Assembly: GCA_002359215.1 (NCBI GenBank)
Contig: DEMN01000010.1
Location: forward strand, 1 to 64,000
From: Flavobacteriales bacterium UBA2669
GTDB lineage: Bacteria; Bacteroidota; Bacteroidia; Flavobacteriales_E; Vicingaceae
Direction: 5' to 3'
Length of the DNA: 64,000 bases
This document shows positions 1 through 7,376 of the stretch, piece by piece. The stretch's first letter is position 1. Every line of letters starts with the position of its first letter. Under the pieces are notes generated by a model. That model was given only the letters and a program-made list of their open reading frames with translations, did not search any database and was not told the origin of the DNA. The position numbers and the translations under genes are program-made.

Positions 1-734
1 GATGGATTGGTCCATGTAGCTGACTGGGTAGGGCATGCTGTTGTTACTGATATGTCATCAACAAAATATCGGATTGTCCCTTCAGAACCACTAACAGAAG
101 TTGTAGTTGTAGCTCCGTCAGTGAAAAAGTTTCCAAAAGAAAAGTAGCGTAACCCGGCAACAGTAGGGGTAAAAGTGAAGGAAATTAGTGTCCAGCCTGT
201 TTTATTAGTTATTGGTGTACCAGTATAATAAACATCAGGAGTTGTTATCCATACACACATACTTCCTGTGTTTTGTCTTGCAGTAGTAAATTTAAAGCCA
301 ATATTACTTGTTGCTCTATTTGATTTATCTGCTAAAGAAACATAAGCACTTACATTGTATGTTGTACCTACTGTTAGAGGAGTTGATAATTCTCCTTGTA
401 AGTATTCTCGATAAGGAGTACATCCTCCAGAACCATATACAACAATGTTTGTCATTGCATTTCCAGTCCTCGGTGCTTGGGTGCCAGGTGATGAGGCATT
501 AGTAGAAAAAGGACTGCAATAGCAAGATGTAGCTAAGCTTGTATGAAAAATATCAGTACTACCATTATTTGGATAATCCCAATTTGAAATAGCATTTGTA
601 AACTGAGCTTCACTAGTATACCAGGAACATTGTAAATTTGCTAAATTAACACTTTCAAAACTTGGATTTAGTACTAAGTTTTGACCAAAACAAAATGAAG
701 GGATTAGTAGTAAGAATAAATATATTTTTTTCAT
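1..734 (-). CDS. Secreted surface protein, N-terminal part (cut by window edge)
   Basis: Reading leftwards from an ATG at 734, the frame stays open to base 1, so the gene is truncated by the window, not broken. It begins with a typical signal peptide (MKKIYLFLLLIPSFCFGQ) followed at once by NLVLNPSFE. The stretch YREYLQGELSTPLTVGTTY and then VSAYVSLAD, with a later FVDDISV, is the pattern of a carbohydrate-binding-like beta-sandwich common in large Bacteroidota secreted proteins, which often end in OmpA or T9SS C-terminal domains. The C-terminus lies outside the window, so anchoring and function cannot be read. The call as an exported surface protein is firm; ligand and role are unknown. Confidence 0.8.
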   Translation of the reverse strand, partial: MKKIYLFLLLIPSFCFGQNLVLNPSFESVNLANLQCSWYTSEAQFTNAISNWDYPNNGSTDIFHTSLATSCYCSPFSTNASSPGTQAPRTGNAMTNIVVYGSGGCTPYREYLQGELSTPLTVGTTYNVSAYVSLADKSNRATSNIGFKFTTARQNTGSMCVWITTPDVYYTGTPITNKTGWTLISFTFTPTVAGLRYFSFGNFFTDGATTTTSVSGSEGTIRYFVDDISVTTACPTQSATWTNP

Positions 735-741
735 AATAATA

Positions 742-1206
742 TTAAAAGGTTAAAATCGTATTTTTTGTATTTGTATAGTTGCTCTTAATGAAATTAGATA
801 AAGCTATGGTAATATCATTTTTGTTTAATGAAGAGGCTAATGAGTAAAAATATATGGATAGAATATTACCTTGTTCATCAATGATTATTTCGCCATCTGA
901 TTGTTGTATTGTTGTCTCAATCTCTGAAAGATTAGATGGAACATTCATCTCTATAACAGAAAAAGATTGTGTATCGAACTCTGTTCCATTAACGATTGAA
1001 GTTCTTTTAATAAGTTGATTATCTTTGAATTTTTCAATTCTAACTAGATTATTATTAAAATCATAATAGTTCCATGTACCTTGTTTCATACCATCGGCAT
1101 CTATTATTTCTGTTTTTGGATCTCCATTTTGATGATATTCAGTTTTAAACTGAGCAAACAATGAACTTGGAATTATAACTAATAAAATAAAATATAATTT
1201 TTTCAT
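742..1206 (-). CDS. Exported YwqK/MORN-repeat-like protein
   Basis: A protein of 154 residues with a signal peptide (MKKLYFILLVIIPSSLFAQ). I chose the ATG at 1206 because it puts the signal peptide at the N-terminus; the upstream in-frame extension adds 18 unlikely residues. The mature start, with YHQNGDPKTEI, KQGTWNYYD and then NLVRIEKFKDNQL, resembles the YwqK/MORN-type repeat (tyrosine and glycine motifs describing 'write more text' beta-hairpins) frequent in Bacteroidota exported proteins. The C-terminal half is unrecognised. It ends 7 bp before the start of the truncated secreted protein downstream on the same strand, so the two are probably cotranscribed. Function unknown. Confidence 0.7.
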   Translation of the reverse strand: MKKLYFILLVIIPSSLFAQFKTEYHQNGDPKTEIIDADGMKQGTWNYYDFNNNLVRIEKFKDNQLIKRTSIVNGTEFDTQSFSVIEMNVPSNLSEIETTIQQSDGEIIIDEQGNILSIYFYSLASSLNKNDITIALSNFIKSNYTNTKNTILTF

Positions 1207-1525
1207 AAAAATTTGGTTTATTATCTTTTCAAATGTAAAATAAAAAATACTTAGAAACAAAAAATAGTAACAATGATAATGAAAAGGTGTTGATTATTAA
1301 TGAAAAAGAAGTTATAGTAGTTTATACAATAACTACAACATTATTTAAATTACCTAACTACTTTCGTTATCATATGTTTTAATAATTTTGTTTTGTGTTC
1401 AATCTTGAAATGTTATTATAATTAATAAATAGTAAAGTAAATAGTTATAAGTGTATAAGATCTAAATTGATACATCGTTCAAGACGAAGTAATTGTTATA
1501 TATGTTGCATAATGAGTTAATGTAA
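1207..1525. other. Intergenic region, 319 bp, no gene seen
   Basis: Very AT-rich spacer between two divergent genes. It must hold the promoters of the YwqK-like gene (leftwards) and the hydrolase (rightwards), but no clear TAnnTTTG element stands out and I see no hairpin, repeat or small open frame worth calling. Confidence 0.5.
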
Positions 1526-2371
1526 ATGATAATAAGAAATAAAATACTGATTAATAATACTATAGGAAAACCTATGGTGTTGGATGTTGGGCTTAAATCT
1601 GATAACAAGCCTAAACCAATAGTTATTTTTGCTCATGGATTTAAAGGATTTAAGGATTGGGGACACTTTAACGAAGTGATGGATTTTTTTGTCACAAATG
1701 AATGTGTTTTTTTAAAGTTTAATTTTTCTCATAATGGAGGAACTGTTGAACAACCAATAGATTTCCCGGATTTAGATGCTTTTGGGAAAAACACTATTAC
1801 TAAAGAGTTGAATGATGTTTCACATGTATTAGATTGGATACACACAACAGAAGAATTGCCTAAAGAGGAGTTAGATATTAATGACATTACTTTAATAGGA
1901 CATAGTAGAGGTGGTGGAATAGCCATGTTAGCAGCTAGCATGGATGTTAGGATAAAAACAATAATTACATGGGCTGCCATCAGTGATTTTGAAAGAAGGT
2001 TGCCATCAGATTTATCCGAATGGAAAACTAAAGGAGTGGTTTATATTGAAAATACTCGTACAAAGCAGCAAATGCCAATGTATTATTCTTTTGTAGAAGA
2101 TTTGTTTGCCAATAAGGATAAATACAAAATAGAAAATGCCATTAAAAAGGCTAATCAGCCACATTTAATTATTCATGGAGATAGTGATTTAACAGTAAGT
2201 ATTGAAGAAGCTAAGCAACTTAATGAGTGGAATGAAAAGGCTGTTTTGAAAATAATTACAGGAGCCAATCATACCTTTGATATTAGTCATCCTCACCAAG
2301 AAGAACAACTTTCTGAAGCAGCTAAAAAAGTGCTAACGTATTCATTAGCATTTATAAATAAAATGGATTAA
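1526..2371 (+). CDS. Alpha/beta hydrolase (serine hydrolase/dienelactone-hydrolase-like)
   Basis: A 281-residue cytoplasmic protein with no signal peptide. The oxyanion segment HGFKGFKDWG is near residue 37, the nucleophile elbow GHSRGG puts Ser at about 127, the acidic residue is in HGDSD (Asp about 221) and the histidine in GANHTF (about 249). The catalytic triad is therefore intact and in the order expected of the alpha/beta hydrolase fold. Related Bacteroidota proteins are annotated as alpha/beta hydrolases or S9-like peptidases; the substrate cannot be read. It stands alone, upstream of the tRNA pair and in the same direction. Confidence 0.85.
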   Translation: MIIRNKILINNTIGKPMVLDVGLKSDNKPKPIVIFAHGFKGFKDWGHFNEVMDFFVTNECVFLKFNFSHNGGTVEQPIDFPDLDAFGKNTITKELNDVSHVLDWIHTTEELPKEELDINDITLIGHSRGGGIAMLAASMDVRIKTIITWAAISDFERRLPSDLSEWKTKGVVYIENTRTKQQMPMYYSFVEDLFANKDKYKIENAIKKANQPHLIIHGDSDLTVSIEEAKQLNEWNEKAVLKIITGANHTFDISHPHQEEQLSEAAKKVLTYSLAFINKMD

Positions 2372-2402
2372 TTTCCTACTATAAAAAATAAGGGATAAAA
2401 TT

Positions 2403-2431
2403 TTGTAGGAATAAAAAAATATCTATTTTTG
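2403..2431 (+). promoter_or_regulatory. Promoter of the tRNA-Gly/tRNA-Leu operon
   Basis: TTG at 2403-2405 and TATTTTTG at 2424-2431 match the Bacteroidota -33/-7 consensus (TTG, about 19 bp, TAnnTTTG), with an 18 bp gap. The first tRNA begins 48 bp after the -7 element. Confidence 0.6.
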
Positions 2432-2478
2432 CATTCCTTTTTTAAGGGATGTTCTTTAAAGCACATTAATACATTTAA

Positions 2479-2551
<73 letters not shown>

Positions 2552-2569
2552 CATTTATGTAAGATAGTT

Positions 2570-2653
2570 GCTTGAGTGGTGGAATTGGTAGACACGCAAG
2601 ACTTAAAATCTTGTGCCCATTAGGGCGTGCGGGTTCAAGTCCCGCCTCGAGTA
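2570..2653 (+). tRNA. tRNA-Leu (anticodon TAA)
   Basis: An 84-base class II tRNA with anticodon stem CAAGA/TCTTG around CTTAAAA (anticodon TAA), a long variable arm with GCCC ATTA GGGC, a T arm GCGGG-TTCAAGT-CCCGC, and acceptor GCTTGAG/CTCGAGT with two G-T wobbles. Discriminator A; CCA is not encoded. Confidence 0.95.
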
Positions 2654-2654
2654 C

Positions 2655-2691
2655 AAAAAAACCTTTTCAGAATTTCTGAAAAGGTTTTTTT
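2655..2691 (+). terminator. Rho-independent terminator of the tRNA operon
   Basis: A perfect 16-bp inverted repeat (2655-2670 with 2676-2691), core ACCTTTTCAG/CTGAAAAGGT, loop AATTT, ending in a run of seven T. The A run on the left arm means it could also work leftwards. Confidence 0.9.
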
Positions 2692-2734
2692 GTTTTTAAT
2701 AAATTTATTACCTGTGATTTATTTTAGCTAAGGC

Positions 2735-2887
2735 TCACTCACTACTTCTTTTAATTAAAGTTAATAAAAATGATATTATGGCTATAACCAATAATATATG
2801 AATTATGTTTCCTGCACTATAGGCAAAAAAACCTACTAGCCAACCTATGACAAGGATTACAGCTACGATATATAATAAACTTCTCAT
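2735..2887 (-). CDS. Small membrane protein, lmo0937 family (DUF5670)
   Basis: A 50-residue open frame starting at ATG 2887 and ending with TGA at 2735. It is easily missed because of its size. The sequence MRSLLYIVAVILVIGWLVGF and the following AYSAGNIIHILLVIA give two transmembrane helices and match the small lmo0937-type family, which is often induced with stress genes in Bacteroidota. It lies 47 bp downstream of the CsbD gene on the same strand with no terminator between, so it is probably the second gene of that transcript and under the TTGAT box at 3210. Biochemical function is not known. Confidence 0.85.
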   Translation of the reverse strand: MRSLLYIVAVILVIGWLVGFFAYSAGNIIHILLVIAIISFLLTLIKRSSE

Positions 2888-2934
2888 AATTTTTGTTTTT
2901 AATTAATATTATTTTTTTATTTACTTAGAGTTTT

Positions 2935-3126
2935 TTAAAGCTTATCAATTACTTTTTTTATTTCTTCTTTTGCCTTACCTGTTTTTTCTTGGATTCTACC
3001 AATTAACTCGTCTTCTTTTCCTTCAGTATAAATTAGGTCATCATCCGTAAATTCTCCATATTGTTGTTTTAACTTTCCTTTAAGTTGTTTCCAGTTTCCT
3101 TTAATTTTATCTGTTGTTGCGCTCAT
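2935..3126 (-). CDS. CsbD family stress protein
   Basis: A 63-residue highly charged protein: MSATTDKIKGNWKQLKGKLK, then a YTEGKEDELIGRIQEKTGK segment, the signature of the CsbD family (sigma-B-controlled in Bacillus; widespread stress-induced small proteins of unknown activity). I chose the ATG at 3126 because it gives the canonical family N-terminus; an in-frame upstream extension is hydrophobic and unlike the family. Its promoter carries a perfect TTGAT-N4-ATCAA palindrome. It is followed by the lmo0937-type gene. Family call sure; molecular role open. Confidence 0.93.
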   Translation of the reverse strand: MSATTDKIKGNWKQLKGKLKQQYGEFTDDDLIYTEGKEDELIGRIQEKTGKAKEEIKKVIDKL

Positions 3127-3209
3127 AATATATAGTTTTATATGATTAATATTACTGTAAAGATAGTAGGTTTTGAGTTGAATAATGTTGATGTACAATT
3201 AGATTAAAG

Positions 3210-3223
3210 TTGATTTTGATCAA
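3210..3223 (-). promoter_or_regulatory. FNR-type palindrome TTGAT-N4-ATCAA upstream of the CsbD gene
   Basis: TTGATTTTGATCAA, a perfect match to the FNR/ANR-type consensus. On the minus strand a -7-like TATCTTTA lies at 3165-3158; the box centre is 55 bp upstream of its centre, i.e. near -62, the place for class I activation. The start codon is 84 bp from the box. One of five such boxes in this cluster. Confidence 0.75.
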
Positions 3224-3272
3224 GTTTTTAATATATAAGGTTTATTTTTTTTGTCTGAAAGAATAGGTTGGA

Positions 3273-4334
3273 TTAGTTTTTTTCTTCTGTTGGTTTTTTT
3301 TCAATTTGATAGAAAGCATTAGATTTCATATGTTTCATTATCATAATCATGATAGATGCACTAGGAAGGGCTATAATCATACCAACAACTCCCCATATCT
3401 GTTCACCAATTAATAAGGCAATTATTGCTATCAAAGGATTGAGATTTACTCTGTTTCCTACAATTTTTGGAGTCAAAAAATTTCCTTCAATAAATTGAAC
3501 TATAGAAAATAAAATAACAATATATAATAAAGTAAGTGGTTCTCCTTGGTCAAGGTAAGATATAAATAGCACAATGGTGCTGCCGAAAAGAATACCTATA
3601 TAAGGAATAATTTCAAAAAATGCTACCATAAATCCTAAAATAAATGCATAGGGAACGCCTAATAAAAACAGCCCTACACTATTTACTGTTCCTAATATTA
3701 AAATAACTGTAAATATTCCCTTTAAATAATTTTGGACTAATATAGAAATTTCGTTGATAACGCGAGATGCTTTTATTCTCATTAGCTCAAACAACATTTG
3801 TATAAATCTTTTAATAGCAGATTTATAGTACAACATTAAAAAAATGTATATGGGAATGAGAACAATATAAGTAACTAAGCCACTTATATTTTTTAAAAAT
3901 GAAGAAACAGGACTTGTTTTAGTACTAGATTTTAAAATCTCGTCACCATTTTCTTTTACCTCTTCAATAATATTAAAATTGGTTAAACCAAATGTGCTTT
4001 GTATTATATCTTCTAGTTGGTTAATGAGAACCATTATTTTTTCACTGATATCTGGATAATCGTCATAAAAATTACTAAACTGTATAGCCATTATATAAAA
4101 TAAACTACCTATGAATAATGACAGCAAACTGATAAGTAATGTAACTGACCAGAATCGAGAATTGATTTTTTTTTGAATATTATTAAGTAGAGGATATAAA
4201 GCTACACTAATAATGATAGCCAATATTAATGGTGCTAACACAATTTTAGATGTCTTAACAATAAAACCAAAAGCTATCAAAGATAGTAATGTGTAAAAAA
4301 AGTACTGAATATAAGTTAGTTTAAGTAGTCGCAT
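3273..4334 (-). CDS. AI-2E family transporter (TqsA/YdiK-like membrane protein)
   Basis: A 353-residue polytopic membrane protein. Two N-terminal helices, a hydrophilic segment (about residues 65-140), then closely spaced helices containing the family's conserved region IPYIGILFGS (near residue 240) and the end motif IIALPSASI. This is the AI-2E exporter/permease family (PF01594), whose members include TqsA and proton-driven antiporters; substrate cannot be assigned. It is the last gene of a four-gene run ytxH, holin-like, 96-residue protein, permease with gaps of 21, 10 and 2 bp, so it is presumably transcribed from the double TTGAT-box promoter at 5301-5337. Confidence 0.88.
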   Translation of the reverse strand: MRLLKLTYIQYFFYTLLSLIAFGFIVKTSKIVLAPLILAIIISVALYPLLNNIQKKINSRFWSVTLLISLLSLFIGSLFYIMAIQFSNFYDDYPDISEKIMVLINQLEDIIQSTFGLTNFNIIEEVKENGDEILKSSTKTSPVSSFLKNISGLVTYIVLIPIYIFLMLYYKSAIKRFIQMLFELMRIKASRVINEISILVQNYLKGIFTVILILGTVNSVGLFLLGVPYAFILGFMVAFFEIIPYIGILFGSTIVLFISYLDQGEPLTLLYIVILFSIVQFIEGNFLTPKIVGNRVNLNPLIAIIALLIGEQIWGVVGMIIALPSASIMIMIMKHMKSNAFYQIEKKPTEEKN

Positions 4335-4336
4335 TG

Positions 4337-4627
4337 TTATTTTTTATCATTCATTTGTGATCGAAACTGCTTAACCATTGTTACTATTTGAGAAAAACTT
4401 CCAATTGTATTTTGTATTTTAACAATTAAATTAGCAATTGTTGGTGCTGTATTATTCGTTGATGAATCTGTTAACCCTAACATTTTTTTTATTGAACTCG
4501 GTATTATTTTTAATATAATTTTTTTTGGGGTCAATGTTCTTTCTATTTCATACTTTAGTATTTGTTCTTGAACAGCAATTTTGCTTTTTAAAAGTTTTTT
4601 TTCTATATGAAATTGTGTTTGTTTCAT
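4337..4627 (-). CDS. Hypothetical protein between holin-like protein and AI-2E permease
   Basis: A 96-residue soluble, lysine-rich protein without signal peptide. The N-terminal half is helical and basic (MKQTQFHIEKKLLKSKIAVQ), followed by a short stretch KMLGLTDSSTNN and a C-terminal helix. I do not recognise the family. Spacing (10 bp after the holin-like gene, 2 bp before the permease) shows it is cotranscribed with them and makes it a real gene. An accessory role for the neighbouring membrane proteins is only a guess. Confidence 0.7.
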   Translation of the reverse strand: MKQTQFHIEKKLLKSKIAVQEQILKYEIERTLTPKKIILKIIPSSIKKMLGLTDSSTNNTAPTIANLIVKIQNTIGSFSQIVTMVKQFRSQMNDKK

Positions 4628-4637
4628 TGAGTAAATT

Positions 4638-4958
4638 TTAAGAAGGAATATTTTTATCTAAGTAATCTTTGAAGAAAAAATTAATCATGGGCTTTCTGAT
4701 AATGAATCCTATTATTGTAAACAATGCAAATAATAAAGATACGACACCAAACCCTTTATATAAACTACCTAATATTTCACTTAAATATAAAGCTAATGTA
4801 AGTCCTAAAAAAAACACTAATACTAATACAATCAATGTTAAAAGAGCTCTTACCATTAGTCTAGCTCTTTTTTCAGCTAATTGCTCCACAAGTTCAAACT
4901 TACAATACCTTATCTGCATTTCAAGATACTTCAATGCTTCCTTTTTTATCTGTTCCAT
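4638..4958 (-). CDS. Holin-X/phage-holin-family-like membrane protein
   Basis: A 106-residue protein with an N-terminal amphipathic segment (MEQIKKEALKYLEMQIRYCK), two transmembrane helices at about residues 34-85 and a short charged tail. Size and topology match the 'phage holin family' / Actinobacterial holin-X-like proteins (PF07332) that Bacteroidota and Proteobacteria encode next to YtxH or ElaB-like stress proteins. There is no phage context, so a lytic role is unlikely; these are cell-envelope stress proteins of unknown activity. Second gene of the ytxH operon, 21 bp after ytxH. Confidence 0.75.
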   Translation of the reverse strand: MEQIKKEALKYLEMQIRYCKFELVEQLAEKRARLMVRALLTLIVLVLVFFLGLTLALYLSEILGSLYKGFGVVSLLFALFTIIGFIIRKPMINFFFKDYLDKNIPS

Positions 4959-4979
4959 TTTAAGTAGAGTTTAGTTATT

Positions 4980-5231
4980 TTAAGCTTTTTTTTTACTTTT
5001 CAATTCTTCTTCCATTGCAGATAACTTTTTTTTCATATCATCAATAGTTTCTGAAGCGGTATCACTTCCTTTTGCTAACATATCAGTAATTTGTTTTTTT
5101 AATTCATTAATTTTATTCATAAGGTCTTTTCGTGTTTCTTTACCACTTTTTGGGGCTAATAAAATTCCCGCTGTTGCGCCTAAAACTATTCCGCCTAAGG
5201 CAACCAATAATATTTTACTTGTGCTATTCAT
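4980..5231 (-). CDS. YtxH domain-containing protein
   Basis: An 83-residue protein: an N-terminal transmembrane helix rich in glycine and alanine (about residues 6-26), directly followed by LLAPKSGKETRKDL, the YtxH signature (PF12732), then a charged coiled-coil to the C-terminus. YtxH of Bacillus is a sigma-B/H stress protein. First gene of the four-gene operon ending at 3273. Its promoter region holds two perfect TTGAT-N4-ATCAA boxes, one at each of the classical CRP/FNR activating positions. Confidence 0.92.
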   Translation of the reverse strand: MNSTSKILLVALGGIVLGATAGILLAPKSGKETRKDLMNKINELKKQITDMLAKGSDTASETIDDMKKKLSAMEEELKSKKKA

Positions 5232-5300
5232 AATTTTAAATTTTTAAGGTTAATAATAAATTCTTAATAGTAAAATTAATCTTAAGTAATTGGTTTTGTT

Positions 5301-5314
5301 TTGATAGAAATCAA
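5301..5314 (-). promoter_or_regulatory. FNR-type palindrome, promoter-proximal copy upstream of ytxH
   Basis: TTGATAGAAATCAA. Its centre is 33 bp upstream of the centre of a -7-like element TAATTTTA (minus strand, 5278-5271), i.e. close to -41, overlapping the -33 region, the class II activator position. Confidence 0.72.
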
Positions 5315-5323
5315 GCTTTAGTG

Positions 5324-5337
5324 TTGATGTTAATCAA
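5324..5337 (-). promoter_or_regulatory. FNR-type palindrome, distal copy upstream of ytxH
   Basis: TTGATGTTAATCAA, 23 bp (about two helical turns) upstream of the proximal copy and 56 bp upstream of the same -7-like element, the same distance as the single boxes at the other promoters of the cluster. Confidence 0.74.
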
Positions 5338-5415
5338 TATACAAAAAAGTATTTAAAAATTTTATAAAGAGGAGGAAAATGGGTGTAGTATAATTTTTTC
5401 CTTAAAAAGGAGAAA

Positions 5416-6471
5416 TTAAAGCTCTTTATCTATTTTTTTTGGTAAAGCTTTAATAAAAGCGTTTTTTAAAGTATTACCAATTGTTACCCACACATTCACC
5501 TTTGTTTTGTTTGTATTTCCTGAAATAGGCGATTTAGTTGCAAAACTATTGTGTTTTTGATTTTCAAAGACTTCAGAAATAACATCCAGAAAGAGTTGAT
5601 ATCCTTTATTGAAAATAGATTTTTCTTTATCACTTCCTTTTTTAATAAGATTAATGTCAGTCATAATAGGTTTTATATAGCCGTCATAAACTCCATTATC
5701 CATTATCATTTCGCTGTATAATGAAAACATTCCTTCTTCAAAATCGAAATTAGCATAGCCTTCGGTAAATGAATTTAAACTAGTTAAGTTAGCATCTTCT
5801 AGTTTAAAATCGGCATTAAAATCGGGTATGGGTTTAAGGATGTTTACATTGGCTGCAAAAATTAATTTACCACCACCAATAGATGTCCCTTGGGCATAAA
5901 TACTTGCCGGCAATTTTTCTGTTTGGTTGACTACATTAGAAAGGTTTGTAGCCTTTAAGTTAAAAGATTTTATATAAATATCTACTATTGGAGAATGACT
6001 AAAATCTTTATAATAAATTTGGGCGTTATTAATAGTTACTAAATTAAGATTAACTTCAACAGGAGTAATGTTTCTTAATGTTTGTACCCAATTATTTTCA
6101 ACCCCTGTTTGAGCTTCTTCTCCTGTTGAATCAATGGCAAAGTTGATTATGGGTTCATTAGCAATAATTTCACCAACAATTGCTCCATCCATAAGTGCTT
6201 TCCAATGAATGGACAATTCAATTTCATTTAGTTTAAGAAAAGGTACTGGAATATTGGAGTTTTCTTTTTCAATAGATAATCCTTTCAATGTAAAAGCACC
6301 TCTTAATAGAGCTACGTCAAGGTCTTTAACGTTTCCGTGGTAGCCATCCATATCTGAAAGGGCTTTATTTACGTATTTTAATAATATATAAGGAAGCGCT
6401 AACCTAACTATAATAAAAAGCCCAATTATTGATAAAATTATAGTTTTTGTTTTGTTGCTAAAAAATGCCAT
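5416..6471 (-). CDS. DUF748/AsmA-like envelope protein
   Basis: A 351-residue protein with one N-terminal transmembrane helix (about residues 10-30) and a large periplasmic domain. Motifs such as LLRGAFTLKGLSIEK, the following PFLKLNEIELSI and the later ITPVEVNLNLVTINNAQIYY are typical of DUF748 proteins in the AsmA/repeating beta-groove group, thought to act in phospholipid or outer-membrane homeostasis. It is 63 bp downstream of the baeRF-like gene on the same strand, so both probably use the promoter under the TTGAT box at 7336. The upstream edge of the cluster fits an envelope-stress role. Confidence 0.8.
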   Translation of the reverse strand: MAFFSNKTKTIILSIIGLFIIVRLALPYILLKYVNKALSDMDGYHGNVKDLDVALLRGAFTLKGLSIEKENSNIPVPFLKLNEIELSIHWKALMDGAIVGEIIANEPIINFAIDSTGEEAQTGVENNWVQTLRNITPVEVNLNLVTINNAQIYYKDFSHSPIVDIYIKSFNLKATNLSNVVNQTEKLPASIYAQGTSIGGGKLIFAANVNILKPIPDFNADFKLEDANLTSLNSFTEGYANFDFEEGMFSLYSEMIMDNGVYDGYIKPIMTDINLIKKGSDKEKSIFNKGYQLFLDVISEVFENQKHNSFATKSPISGNTNKTKVNVWVTIGNTLKNAFIKALPKKIDKEL

Positions 6472-6534
6472 AGTTATTTTTGATTATATTTCTTAAAATA
6501 AAAAACTTTTTAATGGAGTTTCATTTATATTGGT

Positions 6535-7254
6535 TTATGGTATACTTTTATCTTTAATAATAGCCTGAATAGAAACACCTTTTGATGACATTTTATTAGG
6601 ATCTATTAAACAAACTTTTCCTTTGTGTAAATAAGTTTGAAGAGCAGCTAGATTTAATAAAGACATATTTGTGTTTCCTTTTTTTTCATCTATCATAGTA
6701 GTTTTGTTATCGTTATCATATACTCCGTAGATTCCATTGGTGGAAGATACATATAAAGTATCTATTTTTCCTTCAAATGCTAGGGGTATAATTTTTTCTA
6801 CTCTATTTATAATAAGATTCTCTTGATTAAAATTTTCGTTTATTTCGTATTTTGTTGCTTTTTCAAATAATGGTAACAGATAAAAGTTAGAAGTAATGTA
6901 GAGCTGATTTTCAACGTAAGAATTTATTTTAAAGTGATATATGCTGTTTTCATTAGCAAAAATGACTAATGTTTTAGGGTGAACATCTTCCTTACTAGTA
7001 AACCATAAATCAGTTATGTTTAAAAGCTGCCTAATTGGGTTTAAATAGTTTCCTGCTTCATGTCCTCTAATATTTTCACTTGCTAAAAGGTAAGTTAATT
7101 GTTCTATTTGGGTTTTTAAAATCTCTTTTCCGTCTAGTTTTTTTTCATTATTCTTTAAAGGAATGTATAAAGAAATACAATAAAAGTTATTGTGCTTTGC
7201 TAGTTTTTCAAATTTTTCTTCAGGAATAAGAATATTCGTATTTAGCTTTTTCAT
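6535..7254 (-). CDS. baeRF-like protein (bacterial relative of archaeo-eukaryotic release factor)
   Basis: A 239-residue soluble protein. The start, KFEKLAKHNNFYCISLYIPL, then a lysine-rich segment with LKTQIEQL, resembles the N-terminal domain of baeRF proteins (SerPro-type 'CVSIYLPT' followed by a charged helix), and the C-terminal segment GKIDTLYVSS resembles their domain 3 (normally 'GRVETLLV'). It is shorter than the usual baeRF of about 350-370 residues and has no GGQ motif, so peptidyl-tRNA hydrolysis is not expected from this copy. baeRFs are linked by inference to ribosome stress. First gene of the baeRF-DUF748 unit. Family call is moderate. Confidence 0.6.
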   Translation of the reverse strand: MKKLNTNILIPEEKFEKLAKHNNFYCISLYIPLKNNEKKLDGKEILKTQIEQLTYLLASENIRGHEAGNYLNPIRQLLNITDLWFTSKEDVHPKTLVIFANENSIYHFKINSYVENQLYITSNFYLLPLFEKATKYEINENFNQENLIINRVEKIIPLAFEGKIDTLYVSSTNGIYGVYDNDNKTTMIDEKKGNTNMSLLNLAALQTYLHKGKVCLIDPNKMSSKGVSIQAIIKDKSIP

Positions 7255-7335
7255 TAGGCATATTTTTTTGCTTTATACAGCTCAAAGTTCAGCACTATAA
7301 TTAAAAAAAATGTTGATTGTCTTTTATGGAACAGG

Positions 7336-7349
7336 TTGATTTAAATCAA
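7336..7349 (-). promoter_or_regulatory. FNR-type palindrome upstream of the baeRF-like gene
   Basis: TTGATTTAAATCAA, perfect palindrome. The minus-strand sequence GAACTTTG (7290-7283), one base from TAnnTTTG, has its centre 56 bp downstream of the box centre, repeating the spacing of the other promoters. Box to start codon is 82 bp. Confidence 0.75.
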
Positions 7350-7376
7350 TTTTTTTAGAAAATGATAAGTGAATTT

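Noticed and set aside
308..502. Short plus-strand open frame
   Set aside because: Lies antisense to the truncated secreted protein, whose frame and signal peptide are clear.
4638..4958. Holin-like protein as sign of a prophage
   Set aside because: No other phage genes nearby; the neighbours are stress and membrane genes, as for other holin-X-like chromosomal proteins.
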